Assembly: GCA_002422425.1 (NCBI GenBank)
Contig: DIVG01000073.1
Span: forward strand, 197,167-261,166
Length of the DNA: 64,000 bases
DNA from: Akkermansiaceae bacterium UBA6138
Lineage (GTDB): Bacteria > Verrucomicrobiota > Verrucomicrobiia > Verrucomicrobiales > DEV007
Direction of reading: 5' to 3'
The position numbers were made by a program, and so were the translations under genes. The number at the start of each line of letters is the position of its first letter. Positions within the stretch are counted from its first letter, which is position 1. Under the pieces are notes generated by a model that had not been told where the DNA came from, searched no databases, and was given only the letters and a program-made list of their open reading frames with translations. Shown here one piece after another: positions 24,414 to 34,192 of this stretch.

Positions 24414-27400
24414 ATGACCCGCTTACTCCTGCTCCTTTTACTTGCGGCCCTGGTCGGGCCGCTCCCCGCCGAAAATTTTTTAGTCGATCCGGGGATCTCC
24501 GTCACCCCGGCAATGAGTCCGGGACTGGTGAAGCATCCCGTCATGGCCGCATTTGATGACCGGGGACGTCTTTTTGTGGCCGCGAACGAAGGCGTCAATC
24601 TCGACAAAGAGGGCCTTCTCCGCGAACGGCCGGGTTCCATCCACCTGCTGGAAGATAGCAACGGTGACGGTGTCTTCGATAAAGCAACCCTCTTTGCGGA
24701 CAAGCTCACCTTCCCGCAGGGGGCTCTCTGGGTTTACGATTCACTCTACGTGATGTCGCCGCCAAGCCTGTGGCGCTTCGCCGACGAGGACGGCGACGGT
24801 CAGGCCGAGATACGGGAGGAACTCGCAACCGGCTTCGATTTCACGGGCAATGCCGCCGACGTTCACGGGCCTTTTCTGCATCCGAACGGGCGTCTTTTCT
24901 GGGCTCATGGTCGCAAGGGATTCGCCATTCCGGACAACGATACCGGGCAGATCATGGAAACAGGCAAAGGCGCCCGAATCTGGTCTTCTCAACTGAGCGG
25001 CGGCGAAGTCGAGTCCTTCGCCGGCGGCGGGATGGACAATCCGGTCGAGATCGACTTCACTGACGAAGGCGAGATTATCGGCACAGTCAATCTCTTCTAC
25101 GGTCGTCCCCGGGGCGACACATTGACTCACTGGATCTACGGGGGAGCCTATCCGCGATTCGATCAGGGCCTCGTTCTTGAGGAATTCCGCAAAACCGGTG
25201 AACTGCTCGGCCCGATCCACGACTTCGGTCATGTCGCGGTTTCGGGAATGGCCCGCTATCGCAGCGGTACTCTCAATCCTGACTGGACCGACGGATGGCT
25301 CGTGACCCACTTCAATACCGGCGAAGTCACGCTGACACGGACCCGGGCGCAGGGCGCGACCTACGTGACGGAGGGGACTCACACGATTTTCAAGTCCTTG
25401 AAACCCGACACGCACCTCACCGATCTGCTCGAAGATCGCAATGGCGATCTTCTCGTGATCGACACCGGAGGCTGGTTCCGTAACGGCTGCCCGACTTCCC
25501 AGATCGCCAAACCCGATGTCGCCGGCACTATTTACCGGCTCTCAAGGACGGACGCAGGCCCCTACGCTGCCCCCACTTATCCCGAATGGGAGCGGCTCAC
25601 CGCTGAGAAGGTCTCCGGCTATCTCGGCGCTGAGCAGCACTGGCTGCGGGAACGGGCCGTCACCGAGCTCGCGGTGCGCGGTGCCCCCGCCCTACCCGAA
25701 CTTGAAAGAATCCTGACATCGGAGACCTCCACCACGGCAGAGCGGATCAACTCGGTCTGGACTCTCGCGAGAATGAAGTTTTCCGAATCCACCGATTTGA
25801 TTTACGGCGCCCTCACCGACCTTGAGCCCGCCGTAAGGCATGCCGCCTGCAATGCCCTCAGCGTCACCCGAAGCTGGCAAATCGTGGCAGCGAACCAGCC
25901 CGCCGAGCGCGAGATCGAGCTCGAACGAAATCTCACCATCAGCGGGGCGCTCGCCGGGATCGTCCGGGCCGATGAACCTCAAGTCGCCCGCGCCGCCGCG
26001 ACCGCACTCGGTCGCATGGGAGAGCGCCGCGCCATCGGGGCCCTCACCGGCCGACTCGGGCGCGCCGGGGACGACCGCTTCCTGGAACATTCGCTCATTT
26101 ACGCGCTGATCGAGATCGACGACTTTGAGACAACGAGCGCAGGGCTGGAGTCGAGCGACCCTCAGACCCTCAGCGGCACCTTGCGCGCCCTCGACGGGAT
26201 GGCTTCATCGAAACTGGAAGTCCTGAGTGTCCTGCCCTTTCTTGAGTCGGAAGACGCCGCCCTGCGCACGACCGCTCTTGCCGTAGCCAAACGTCATCGC
26301 GAGTGGGATGCGGCTCTCGCCAACGCCTTTTTCAATTGGCCCGATGAGCTGAATTCAATCCAGCGGGAGATCATCAAAACCCTCGTGCCGGGCTACTCCG
26401 ACGCGCCGCCGATGGTGGACTACCTCACGAGCCTCATGACTTCCCCCAGCCCCGCACGGGTCCGTCTTGCGATCGACCTGATCGCGCTTTCCCCCGGGAT
26501 CGCTTATCAGGAGGAATGGACCCCGGTCTTTGAGCGTGTCCTCGCCGCCGCCGATCCTGACGCCGAACTTTTCTCTGCCGTCGTGGAGGCCCTCGCGGCA
26601 ACCGGGGCCGATCGTTTCGCGACCGCTCTTGCGGAATTATGCCGCAACGAAACCCTCGATACCGGTCTCCGGTTCAACGCGGCGAGAGCCCTCCTCGTTC
26701 CGACGAGTCCGATTTCCCCCGCCGTTTTCACCCTCTGTGAAACGACCCTCGATCCCGGCAACCCGGGGATCTTTCGAGCGCAAGCTGTTGCGCTCCTCGG
26801 GAGGTCCGCTCTCGGTGCAGCCGAGCGCGACCGCCTCGCCCCTCTTCTGAAAGGCTTTGACCCGGTCGAGTGGGGCTCTTTCCCGGATTTGTTCCGGAAG
26901 ATAGACTCACCGGAACAGGCCGCGACCGTTATCGAGACTCTCGTTGCGTCACCCGCCCTCCCGAACCTGGATATCGAGCCACTCAAAGCCCTCTTTGCCG
27001 ACTACCCCGACGCAGCAGCTAAGTTGGACGCCGGGATTACCAGGATGGAACAGGAAAAAAGCCAGCGCAGCGCGAAGATCGAGTCTCTCGTCACCTCGAT
27101 GCCGTCGGCCGACGCGGAGGAGGGAGAAAAGGTCTTTAGGTCCGGAAAGGGTGCCTGCCTCGTCTGCCATCGTGTCGGGGAACTCGGCGGCGAGATCGGT
27201 CCCGATCTTTCCACCATTGGCCGCATCCGCAGCGCGCGGGATCTCTACGAATCGATTCTTTATCCGGCCGAATCCATCGCCAGAGACTTCGAAACCTTTG
27301 AGGTCAGGGTAAAGGTCAAAGACGCTCCCATCCGGGTCGGCCTGATCAATTCGCAAACCACTGCGGGGATCGAGTTGATCGGCCCCGGGGGACAAAGAGA

Positions 27401-27530
27401 AACGGTTCCGCACGAAGAAATCACGACGATCAAACGACTTCCGGTCTCCCTCATGCCGGCGGGACTGGACCAAACCCTCACCTCTGAAGAGCTTCGCGAC
27501 CTCGTCGCCTACCTCCTCGAGCGGAAGTAA
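24414..27530 (+). CDS. PVC-type membrane-bound dehydrogenase: beta-propeller, HEAT repeats and haem-binding domain
   Basis: 1038 residues. A signal peptide (RLLLLLLLAALVGPLPA) precedes a sugar-dehydrogenase-like propeller (about 25-360; EDSNGDGVFDKATLFAD, ENLF-type blades, VIDTGGWFRNGCP). A HEAT-like repeat array follows (about 370-880), then a class I cytochrome c segment with the haem motif CLVCH (Cys915, Cys918, His919) and IGPDLSTIGR. The layout is the one annotated in planctomycete and verrucomicrobial genomes as a membrane-bound dehydrogenase. It probably oxidises a sugar or alcohol outside the cytoplasm and passes electrons to its haem. The ATG at 24414 has TTGAGGAA upstream. Confidence 0.92.
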   Translation: MTRLLLLLLLAALVGPLPAENFLVDPGISVTPAMSPGLVKHPVMAAFDDRGRLFVAANEGVNLDKEGLLRERPGSIHLLEDSNGDGVFDKATLFADKLTFPQGALWVYDSLYVMSPPSLWRFADEDGDGQAEIREELATGFDFTGNAADVHGPFLHPNGRLFWAHGRKGFAIPDNDTGQIMETGKGARIWSSQLSGGEVESFAGGGMDNPVEIDFTDEGEIIGTVNLFYGRPRGDTLTHWIYGGAYPRFDQGLVLEEFRKTGELLGPIHDFGHVAVSGMARYRSGTLNPDWTDGWLVTHFNTGEVTLTRTRAQGATYVTEGTHTIFKSLKPDTHLTDLLEDRNGDLLVIDTGGWFRNGCPTSQIAKPDVAGTIYRLSRTDAGPYAAPTYPEWERLTAEKVSGYLGAEQHWLRERAVTELAVRGAPALPELERILTSETSTTAERINSVWTLARMKFSESTDLIYGALTDLEPAVRHAACNALSVTRSWQIVAANQPAEREIELERNLTISGALAGIVRADEPQVARAAATALGRMGERRAIGALTGRLGRAGDDRFLEHSLIYALIEIDDFETTSAGLESSDPQTLSGTLRALDGMASSKLEVLSVLPFLESEDAALRTTALAVAKRHREWDAALANAFFNWPDELNSIQREIIKTLVPGYSDAPPMVDYLTSLMTSPSPARVRLAIDLIALSPGIAYQEEWTPVFERVLAAADPDAELFSAVVEALAATGADRFATALAELCRNETLDTGLRFNAARALLVPTSPISPAVFTLCETTLDPGNPGIFRAQAVALLGRSALGAAERDRLAPLLKGFDPVEWGSFPDLFRKIDSPEQAATVIETLVASPALPNLDIEPLKALFADYPDAAAKLDAGITRMEQEKSQRSAKIESLVTSMPSADAEEGEKVFRSGKGACLVCHRVGELGGEIGPDLSTIGRIRSARDLYESILYPAESIARDFETFEVRVKVKDAPIRVGLINSQTTAGIELIGPGGQRETVPHEEITTIKRLPVSLMPAGLDQTLTSEELRDLVAYLLERK

Positions 27531-27556
27531 AGCAGGCCGCGCCAACTCCCGAGAAA

Positions 27557-28453
27557 TCACTCCTTCACGCGGGACCCGACCGAGTCCCGAAAGCGATTTG
27601 TGATGCGGATCTCAACGTCGTCCTCATTGTCCCAGCTCACACTGGCAAGGGCGGCGGGGCTGCTCTTGTATTCTGCAAGCAGTTTACCGTTTTTCGTGAT
27701 CCGGATCCAAATCCCCTTGACGGAATCTTTCGCAAACTCGCGTTCGCCACGGGTGGGGGAATACTCGTAGGTGTTGAGATCCACAGCGGGAGTGTCAAAT
27801 TCAATCGTGTCGTTGAAGGCCATTTCAGGGAGGTCGATAGACTGGCCATCCTGCTGGTTGATTCCCTTTCCGGGCCCGACAGCCGTGCGAACAAATTCGA
27901 TTTGATCGTTAAAAACGATGCGATACTCCAGCAGAGCACCGCTCAGAGTATTCCTCGTGAGATTTGCCACACTCACGCGATAGGACCATTTCGACGTCTT
28001 GAATTCACGACTTAAGGTCTGAAAACTGTTCGTATCGACGAGATTTTTCTGCGACGAAACAGAGAGGGAATATTGGACCGCCTCGGGATCACGATCCATC
28101 CATTGCCGAATCTGCTCGCCGGTGTATTCATCGAAACTGGAGATCGGGACAACGAATTCACGGCTGTCATCCGCCCGGCGGATCCGAACCGAATCCCCGT
28201 GAGCCGAGAGTAGGTGGGCCTGGATCTCTTGACCCACGGCGCTGCGAAGGGTGACCGAGCCGTCGGGAGCCGAGGGCGCGTTCATGAGCTGGGGGTCCAC
28301 CGCAGCGACCTTCCGCGCAGGTTCTTTCGTCTCATCTTCTTTTTTGACCTGCGCCAGACCCTCGCCGGGCAACCCGCTCAGGAAGAGCACCGCGAGAGCC
28401 AGGCCTGTGCAGAACTTCGCTGAAGAATGAAGGGGATGCGGTTTCCTTTTCAT
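27557..28453 (-). CDS. Exported SHD1 (SLA1 homology) domain protein
   Basis: 298 residues. A signal peptide (FCTGLALAVLFLSGLPGEGLA) is followed by a charged linker. An SHD1-like segment (about 70-120; SAVGQEIQAHLLSAHGDSVR then FVVPISSFDEYTGEQIRQW) matches the short beta domain widespread in PVC secreted proteins. The C-terminal ~170 residues are beta-rich (RVSVANLTRNTLSGALLEYR, KGIWIRITKNG) and may be an immunoglobulin-like domain. Function unknown. The ATG at 28453 is chosen over an upstream codon at 28471. It converges on the dehydrogenase gene with a 26-bp gap. Confidence 0.78.
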   Translation of the reverse strand: MKRKPHPLHSSAKFCTGLALAVLFLSGLPGEGLAQVKKEDETKEPARKVAAVDPQLMNAPSAPDGSVTLRSAVGQEIQAHLLSAHGDSVRIRRADDSREFVVPISSFDEYTGEQIRQWMDRDPEAVQYSLSVSSQKNLVDTNSFQTLSREFKTSKWSYRVSVANLTRNTLSGALLEYRIVFNDQIEFVRTAVGPGKGINQQDGQSIDLPEMAFNDTIEFDTPAVDLNTYEYSPTRGEREFAKDSVKGIWIRITKNGKLLAEYKSSPAALASVSWDNEDDVEIRITNRFRDSVGSRVKE

Positions 28454-28690
28454 TGCTAAAGGTCCGGCCAAACGAGCCCCCCGACAATGGCGTTAACCCG
28501 CATCACTTGATTACGGGAAGTTTTTCCCAATAAATGAAATTTCCCGGTTTCCTAAAAATCGCCCGCATCCGAAATCGGTGAAATTTTGGGATGGCAAAAT
28601 CCCCTGTCTCCCTGAGTTTGTCCGAATCCACCCATCGCCGGCGACGCTTTTGCCCGCCTGACCCCGCTGATCTCAAAAAATCGAACTCCC

Positions 28691-30325
28691 GTGACCACTG
28701 CCTCCAAGACCGTTGCCCCCGAAATCGCCCGCCAGATTGACCGACGCCGCACCTTTGCGATCATTTCCCACCCCGATGCGGGAAAAACGACGCTGACTGA
28801 AAAACTCCTCCTCTACGGCGGCGCCATCCACCTCGCCGGGAGCGTCACGGCGCGGAAGAACCAGAACTCGACCGCGAGCGACTGGATGGCAATGGAAAAA
28901 GAACGCGGCATCTCCGTGTCATCGACCGTCCTGCAGTTCGACTACGAGGGCTATTGCGTGAACCTGCTCGACACCCCGGGACACCACGACTTTTCCGAAG
29001 ACACCTACCGGGTCCTCTCAGCCGTTGACTCGGCCGTGATGGTGATCGACGCCGGCAAGGGGATCGAGGCGCAGACGCTGAAACTCTTCGAAGTCTGTCG
29101 CAAACGCGGCGTCCCCATCTTTGTCTTCATCAACAAACTCGACCGCCCCTCGCGTCCGCCGCTTGAGCTGATCGACGAGCTGGAAAATGTCCTGGGCCTG
29201 CCGCCTGTCCCGATCAACTGGCCGCTCGGCGACGGCCCCCGCTTCCGCGGCATCTTCAACCGCGAGACGAACGAGGTGAATCTCTTCGAACGCACGCCCC
29301 ACGGCGCCTTCAAGGCCCCGCTCTCGGTCGGCGGGATCGATGACGAACTCGTCAAGGCCGCGCTCGACAGCGAGATCTACGAACGGGCCAAGCAGGAACT
29401 CGAGCTGCTCGACGGGGTGACCGAGCCGCTCGACATCGAAAAGACCCTCGCCGGCGGGCAGATGCCGATCTTTTTCGGTAGCGCCATGAACAACTTCGGG
29501 GTGCAGCTGATGCTCGAGCGCTTCCTCCAGCTCGCCCCGGGCCCGGCACCGCGCCGCTCGGCCGATGGACCGGTCGATCCGCACCGGGATGCATTCTCCG
29601 GCTTTGTTTTCAAGATTCAGGCGAACATGAATCCGCGGCATCGCGACCGGGCTGTCTTCATCCGAATCGTCTCGGGTATCTTCGAGCGCGACATGCAGGT
29701 CATCGACATCAAATCGGGTCGCAAGGTCCGGCTCGGCAATGCCCAGAAGCTCTTCGGGCAGGATCGGGAAACGCTCGACGAAGCCTACGCCGGCGACATC
29801 CTCGCCCTCGTCGGGAACTACGAATTCCTCATCGGCGACACCCTCACGAGCGAACAGGGCATCGTCTACAATGAGATGCCGCGCTTCAAGCCCGAGTGTT
29901 TCTCCTACCTTTTCAACAGCGACACCGCGAATATTAAACGCTACCGCACCGGCATGGAGCAGCTCCTCAAAGAGGGTGTCGCCCAGGCCTACGACGTGCA
30001 CGGCAGCGCCCAGCGTGTGCCCCTCCTCGGCGCGGTCGGCCCGCTCCAGTTTGAGGTCATGAAAGCGCGACTCGAGGGCGAATACAACGTCAGCTGCCGC
30101 CTTGAAGGCTCCCCCTGGAGCGTCGCCCAATGGGTCCGGGAAAAAAATCCCGCCCCCGGCACAAACAACCGCGATGCGCCCCGCGTGCAGTTGCCCTCGG
30201 GCAGTTCCCTCGCGATGGATCAGGATGAAAACTGGCTCGTCCTCCTTCCCGCCGCTTATCTTATCAGCATCCTGCACGACAGAAACAGCGCCTTCGAGTT
30301 TAGCGCAAGTCCCTTCGACCGTTGA
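28691..30325 (+). CDS. prfC: Peptide chain release factor 3
   Basis: 544-residue translational GTPase that removes RF1/RF2 from the ribosome after termination. G1 is HPDAGKTT, G3 is DTPGHHDF and G4 is NKLD, in the RF3 context RRRTFAIISHPDAGKTTLTE and TASDWMAMEKERGISVSS. Domains II and III follow with family-like RFKPECFSYL. Length fits RF3 (about 530). The start is GTG at 28691 with no Shine-Dalgarno in view. It overlaps no neighbour; mtfA begins 3 bp after its stop. Confidence 0.95.
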   Translation: MTTASKTVAPEIARQIDRRRTFAIISHPDAGKTTLTEKLLLYGGAIHLAGSVTARKNQNSTASDWMAMEKERGISVSSTVLQFDYEGYCVNLLDTPGHHDFSEDTYRVLSAVDSAVMVIDAGKGIEAQTLKLFEVCRKRGVPIFVFINKLDRPSRPPLELIDELENVLGLPPVPINWPLGDGPRFRGIFNRETNEVNLFERTPHGAFKAPLSVGGIDDELVKAALDSEIYERAKQELELLDGVTEPLDIEKTLAGGQMPIFFGSAMNNFGVQLMLERFLQLAPGPAPRRSADGPVDPHRDAFSGFVFKIQANMNPRHRDRAVFIRIVSGIFERDMQVIDIKSGRKVRLGNAQKLFGQDRETLDEAYAGDILALVGNYEFLIGDTLTSEQGIVYNEMPRFKPECFSYLFNSDTANIKRYRTGMEQLLKEGVAQAYDVHGSAQRVPLLGAVGPLQFEVMKARLEGEYNVSCRLEGSPWSVAQWVREKNPAPGTNNRDAPRVQLPSGSSLAMDQDENWLVLLPAAYLISILHDRNSAFEFSASPFDR

Positions 30326-30328
30326 GAA

Positions 30329-31180
30329 ATGACCTCTCCCGGCTGGATGGTTGGACTTGAGATCGGCGCGGTGGTAATCCTCGCGGCAGCGGTTGGAGCG
30401 CTGCTGGTAAAAAGGTCGGGACGGGAGCGAGCCCGCCGCGAGCGCCTCACACGGCCGTTCAGCGAAGAAGAAAAACGGCTCCTCGACCGCGGTTTCCCGC
30501 GATGGAGGGACATCCCCGCAGACCTGCTGCCGCGCTTTGCGGGAGATACGCGCGTCCTCATGGAGGAGAAGAACTTCGAACCCTGCGGAACCCTCACAGA
30601 AGTCAACGACGAGATGCGCCTTCTCATCTGTGCCCAGGCCGCGCTCACGATACTCGGGAAAAAGGGTCATCATTATTTCCCCCGTCTGAAATCCATCCTC
30701 GTTTATCCGGGTGCCTTTCGTGACCATGGAAGGCGACGTTTTGACCTTGCCGGAACCGGTGACCGCGGCATTCTCTACGGGGAGTCCTGGGAAACCGGTT
30801 CGGTCATCCTCTCATGGGAAAACGTCGTCGCGGGGGGCCGCAATGCCGATGACGGGATGAATGTGGTGATCCACGAATTCGCCCACCAGCTCGACCAGTT
30901 CAACGGCATCGCCGACGGGATCCCCCACCTTGCCGACCGCGACGCCTACGCCCGCTGGGGGACGGTGATGGGAGCCCACTACGAGGAACTCGTCACCGCC
31001 AGCGCCGACCATTCGATTCCCGAACCCTTCCTTGATCCCTACGGGGCAACCCATCCGGCCGAGTTTTTTGCGGTCGCTTCGGAAACGTTTTTCGAAGACC
31101 CCGGCGACCTCGCCGAGGAACATCCCGAACTCTACGAAGAACTCGCGAAGTTCTATGGGCTCGACCCCGCCTCGTGGTGA
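30329..31180 (+). CDS. mtfA: MtfA-type zinc-dependent peptidase
   Basis: 283 residues. The zinc motif HEFAH is followed by QLDQFNGIADGIP, with the third ligand region in GATHPAEFFAVASETFFE, as in MtfA (Mlc titration factor A). E. coli MtfA is a cytosolic aminopeptidase that binds the repressor Mlc. This one begins with a hydrophobic segment (IGAVVILAAAVGALLV) that would anchor it in the membrane, unlike the E. coli protein. The ATG is 3 bp after the prfC stop, so the two are likely translated together. It converges on the PhoD gene with a 13-bp gap. Confidence 0.9.
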   Translation: MTSPGWMVGLEIGAVVILAAAVGALLVKRSGRERARRERLTRPFSEEEKRLLDRGFPRWRDIPADLLPRFAGDTRVLMEEKNFEPCGTLTEVNDEMRLLICAQAALTILGKKGHHYFPRLKSILVYPGAFRDHGRRRFDLAGTGDRGILYGESWETGSVILSWENVVAGGRNADDGMNVVIHEFAHQLDQFNGIADGIPHLADRDAYARWGTVMGAHYEELVTASADHSIPEPFLDPYGATHPAEFFAVASETFFEDPGDLAEEHPELYEELAKFYGLDPASW

Positions 31181-31193
31181 AGCGACAGAAAGG

Positions 31194-32630
31194 TCAGCGC
31201 CCTTCCTTTTTCTCCATGCGTTCCGGCAACAGTGGCAGGGGAGACGGTGAGATGCGCTGACGACCGCTCACCTCGTCGTAACTCAGTTCACGCCGCTCAA
31301 GCAGTCCGCCGCCGGCCTGCCAGATCTCGTAATGAAACCGGGGCGGGCTCGCAGCGGGCTCAAGCTCAAGCACGGCCCAGAGTTTGCCTTCGTCCGCGCC
31401 CGTAAACCGCTCGGGATTTTCCAAAAGAGTCGCATTCCCGCTGCCGAGCGGGCCGCTCGTAAACTCAAGATGGCGCTCCTGAATCTGATACCCGGCCGTA
31501 AAGTGACGATCTCCCGAGAGCAGCACGACGCCGTCTATCCCCTGCCCCGTGATGAAGTCAAAGATCTCCTGCCGCTCGCGGGAGAAAGACGACCAGCAGT
31601 CGGGCTGCGTGAGGGTCTGCCATTCACTTCCCGAGGCAATCACCTTAAACGGAGCCTTCGACGCAGCGAGCGCGGCCTTGAGCCACTCAAGCTGCCGCGA
31701 CCCCAGCATCGTCTTGGAGCCGTCATCGGTGATCTTGTTAGGAGTGCGGTGATAGCGCACGTCGAGCATGAAGAAATCCACCCCGGGACGGCTGAACTGG
31801 AAATAGCAGCCGGGATTATCCGGTTCACCATAGGCGGGATTGGCCCACCACTCACGAAAGACACGCAGCGAATCGGCCTTACCGACAGTGGTGCCATCGG
31901 AGTTGTTCGGGCCGAAATCATGATCGTCCCAGATCGCATAGGTCGGGATCTCCCGGATGAGACTCGCGAATCCACCGACGCTTCGGTGCATGTGATAATG
32001 GTCGCGCAGCAGTGCCGGATCGGTCGTATCACCGTAATGATTATCCCCTATCATCAGAAGCATGTCGAAGTTCCGCCGCGCCGCCATTTCGCCGAAGGCG
32101 GCCGCCGCGAGGTGACCGCGCTGACCGACGCACGATCCGAAGGCCACCCGCAGTGTCCCCGGAGTGATCGGGGCCGTCTCGAATGAAGGAAAAGGGCGCG
32201 GCATCGCCGCTTCGCCATCGAGCAAAGGAGTGTAATAATACCGCGTCGCCGCCTTGAGGCCATCGACCACGACTTGCCCCGTGAAGGAGGACTCCTCCGC
32301 GAGATCAGATCCCGCGATGATCCGGCCGTCAGAGAGATCGGCCTCACGCCCCACTTTAAAATCCAGACGACCGATGTTCGAACTCTTCGCCCAGAGGGCG
32401 GCAGTAGTCGAGGTAACGTGCCCCACCAGCGGCCCCGCATGGAGAAAGGACGCTCCCGGAACAGGCAGAACAGGGACAACGGGCCCATACTCCTCTTTCT
32501 TCGGTGCGGGAGGCGCGGAACCCGTTGCCAGGGTGCCTGAACCGGCCCGCACCCCGGTCGTGAGACCGACGGTGAGACTCGAACCAGCGGCAAGGAAACG
32601 ACGGCGGGTAGCTTTGGACGAAGGCTTCAT
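31194..32630 (-). CDS. PhoD-family alkaline phosphatase (Tat-exported)
   Basis: 478 residues. The Tat signal is ATRRRFLAAGSSLTVG. An N-terminal fibronectin-like domain carries GHVTSTTAALWAKSS. The metallophosphoesterase core shows GDNHYGD, IWDDHDFGPN and LLSGDRHFTAGYQ, the metal ligands of PhoD phosphatases/phosphodiesterases (usually Ca and Fe). It releases phosphate from esters in the periplasm. The start is 6 bp after the PhoA gene, so both phosphatases form one operon. Confidence 0.93.
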   Translation of the reverse strand: MKPSSKATRRRFLAAGSSLTVGLTTGVRAGSGTLATGSAPPAPKKEEYGPVVPVLPVPGASFLHAGPLVGHVTSTTAALWAKSSNIGRLDFKVGREADLSDGRIIAGSDLAEESSFTGQVVVDGLKAATRYYYTPLLDGEAAMPRPFPSFETAPITPGTLRVAFGSCVGQRGHLAAAAFGEMAARRNFDMLLMIGDNHYGDTTDPALLRDHYHMHRSVGGFASLIREIPTYAIWDDHDFGPNNSDGTTVGKADSLRVFREWWANPAYGEPDNPGCYFQFSRPGVDFFMLDVRYHRTPNKITDDGSKTMLGSRQLEWLKAALAASKAPFKVIASGSEWQTLTQPDCWSSFSRERQEIFDFITGQGIDGVVLLSGDRHFTAGYQIQERHLEFTSGPLGSGNATLLENPERFTGADEGKLWAVLELEPAASPPRFHYEIWQAGGGLLERRELSYDEVSGRQRISPSPLPLLPERMEKKEGR

Positions 32631-32636
32631 TGAAAA

Positions 32637-34028
32637 TCAGGCAGGCAGGTCAAGGGCGTTGAGAATAAATTCGTGCGCCTCCAGATTCTGCATGAAAGCG
32701 GGAATTCCCCGGCTCCCCGGCCCGAAAGCGCAGAACTCGACAAGCTCGCCGGTGTGGTTTCCGCTGGTCCAGCCGATACCGGTGTGATCTTGATAAATCT
32801 CTTTGAGGACCGGTTTTAATCCCTGGGCGGCCTTGACCTGCTCCGCCGTGAGAGTAAGGCCGGTGTATTTCGTGATCGCCTCGCCAAGCGGAGGCCCGCT
32901 AAGACCGGAGAGGCCATTTTGTTTCATCCACTCGATTGAGCGGTTAAATCCGAGAAGACGATCAAAAGCGAGACTGCTGGCATCGTAAATACCCGGAGCG
33001 ATTTCCTGCCCCCCTTTGCCGCTGACGCCGTTCATCTGGATACCGCCGCACCCGTGATCGGTCGTGATGACGACGAGGGTATCGGGATTTTTTTCGATGA
33101 ACATTAGGACAGTGCCGATAGCATCGTCAAAGGCGAGCTGGTCGTGAATCGAAGCGGCGGCGTCGTTCGCGTGACCGGCGTGGTCGATCCGGGCACCCTC
33201 GACGAGCAGGAAAAATCCGTCCGGCGCGGGAGCGAGGCGATCGAGGGCGACTTTGGTCATCTCCGCCAGCGTAGGAATCGAAGCCTTCAGTTCCGCCACG
33301 TTGAGATGGTCCACCGTGTAGGGCAGGTGGCTCTCGTTGAAAAGTCCGAGGAGCGGCGCAGCTTTCTCTCCGGAAAGGGCGGCGAGCGCCTCCTTCGACT
33401 CGACCACGTCATAACCCGCAGCGGCGTAACGGCTCTTCAGATCCGCGCTGAAAAATTTTCGCCCGCCCCCGAGGAGCACCTCCACCCGGCGCTCAAGATA
33501 CTGGCCCGCGATCTCTTCCTCCTCCCCGCGACTGGCCACATTCACCGCGAACCCGGCGGGAGTGGCGTGGGTGATCGTCGCCGTCGAGACCAGACCGGTC
33601 TTCCGCCCCGCCTTTTGTAATTTCTGCTGGAGCGTCTCCACCCTGCCACCGTCGGCGAGGAGATTGAGAACGCCATTATCGACCCTCTTTCCACCTCCCC
33701 AGGCACTCGCCGCGGCGGCGGAGTCCGTCACGCAACTGTTTGCCGAAAAGGTCTCGACAAGACTGCGCACGATCGGTCGCTCGCGATAGAGCTTGGTCCA
33801 GTGAGTCTCTTCGCCGCCCGACGCTACCCGGAACTGCCGGGCGAGCGAGAGCGCCCCGTGATTCATCCCGTCACTAACCATGAAGATGACATTCTTCGCC
33901 TTTCCCGCGTTTTCCGAGGCCTTGCGGGTAGTCTCCTGAGACAGGGCATTTTCAGCGCCGAAAACGGCCGACGTGGCGAGGGCGGCTTTGAGAAAGTGAC
34001 GACGGTCGGTGGAGGGATGCGCTTTCAT
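32637..34028 (-). CDS. PhoA-family alkaline phosphatase (Tat-exported)
   Basis: 463 residues. The Tat signal is TDRRHFLKAALATSAVFG. Metal and catalytic residues are in place: MVSDGMNHGALS, the nucleophile Ser in CVTDSAAAASAW, RIDHAGHANDA, TTDHGCGG and TSGNHTGEL. It hydrolyses phosphomonoesters outside the cytoplasm with Zn/Mg. E. coli PhoA is Sec-exported, so the Tat signal is a difference. First gene of a two-phosphatase operon. A -10-like box six bases before its ATG suggests a leaderless transcript. No Pho box was searched for in detail. Confidence 0.92.
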   Translation of the reverse strand: MKAHPSTDRRHFLKAALATSAVFGAENALSQETTRKASENAGKAKNVIFMVSDGMNHGALSLARQFRVASGGEETHWTKLYRERPIVRSLVETFSANSCVTDSAAAASAWGGGKRVDNGVLNLLADGGRVETLQQKLQKAGRKTGLVSTATITHATPAGFAVNVASRGEEEEIAGQYLERRVEVLLGGGRKFFSADLKSRYAAAGYDVVESKEALAALSGEKAAPLLGLFNESHLPYTVDHLNVAELKASIPTLAEMTKVALDRLAPAPDGFFLLVEGARIDHAGHANDAAASIHDQLAFDDAIGTVLMFIEKNPDTLVVITTDHGCGGIQMNGVSGKGGQEIAPGIYDASSLAFDRLLGFNRSIEWMKQNGLSGLSGPPLGEAITKYTGLTLTAEQVKAAQGLKPVLKEIYQDHTGIGWTSGNHTGELVEFCAFGPGSRGIPAFMQNLEAHEFILNALDLPA

Positions 34029-34034
34029 TGCATT

Positions 34035-34063
34035 ATTGTCCGATAAAGGTGCCCGTGAGTCAC
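34035..34063 (-). promoter_or_regulatory. Candidate phosphatase operon promoter, leaderless geometry
   Basis: Reverse strand: GTGACT (34063-34058), 17-base spacer, GACAAT (34040-34035), then six bases to the ATG at 34028. Both boxes match four of six consensus bases, so this is a moderate promoter. Confidence 0.35.
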
Positions 34064-34192
34064 GAAAACAAAAAGGCGCGATTCGTTACCTTGCCGTCAC
34101 GCAGGCCTTCCTTTCCCCGCGCAAGCGTCACTTGAGAATCGCTTTTCAGTGAGGGAAAGTTAAGGTATTCCGCTCAGCCCCGTCCAACCTGC

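Noticed and set aside
29018..30727. Long open frame (569 codons) on the reverse strand opposite prfC
   Set aside because: prfC has all GTPase motifs; the reverse frame has no recognisable domain and is a by-product of GC-rich codon use.
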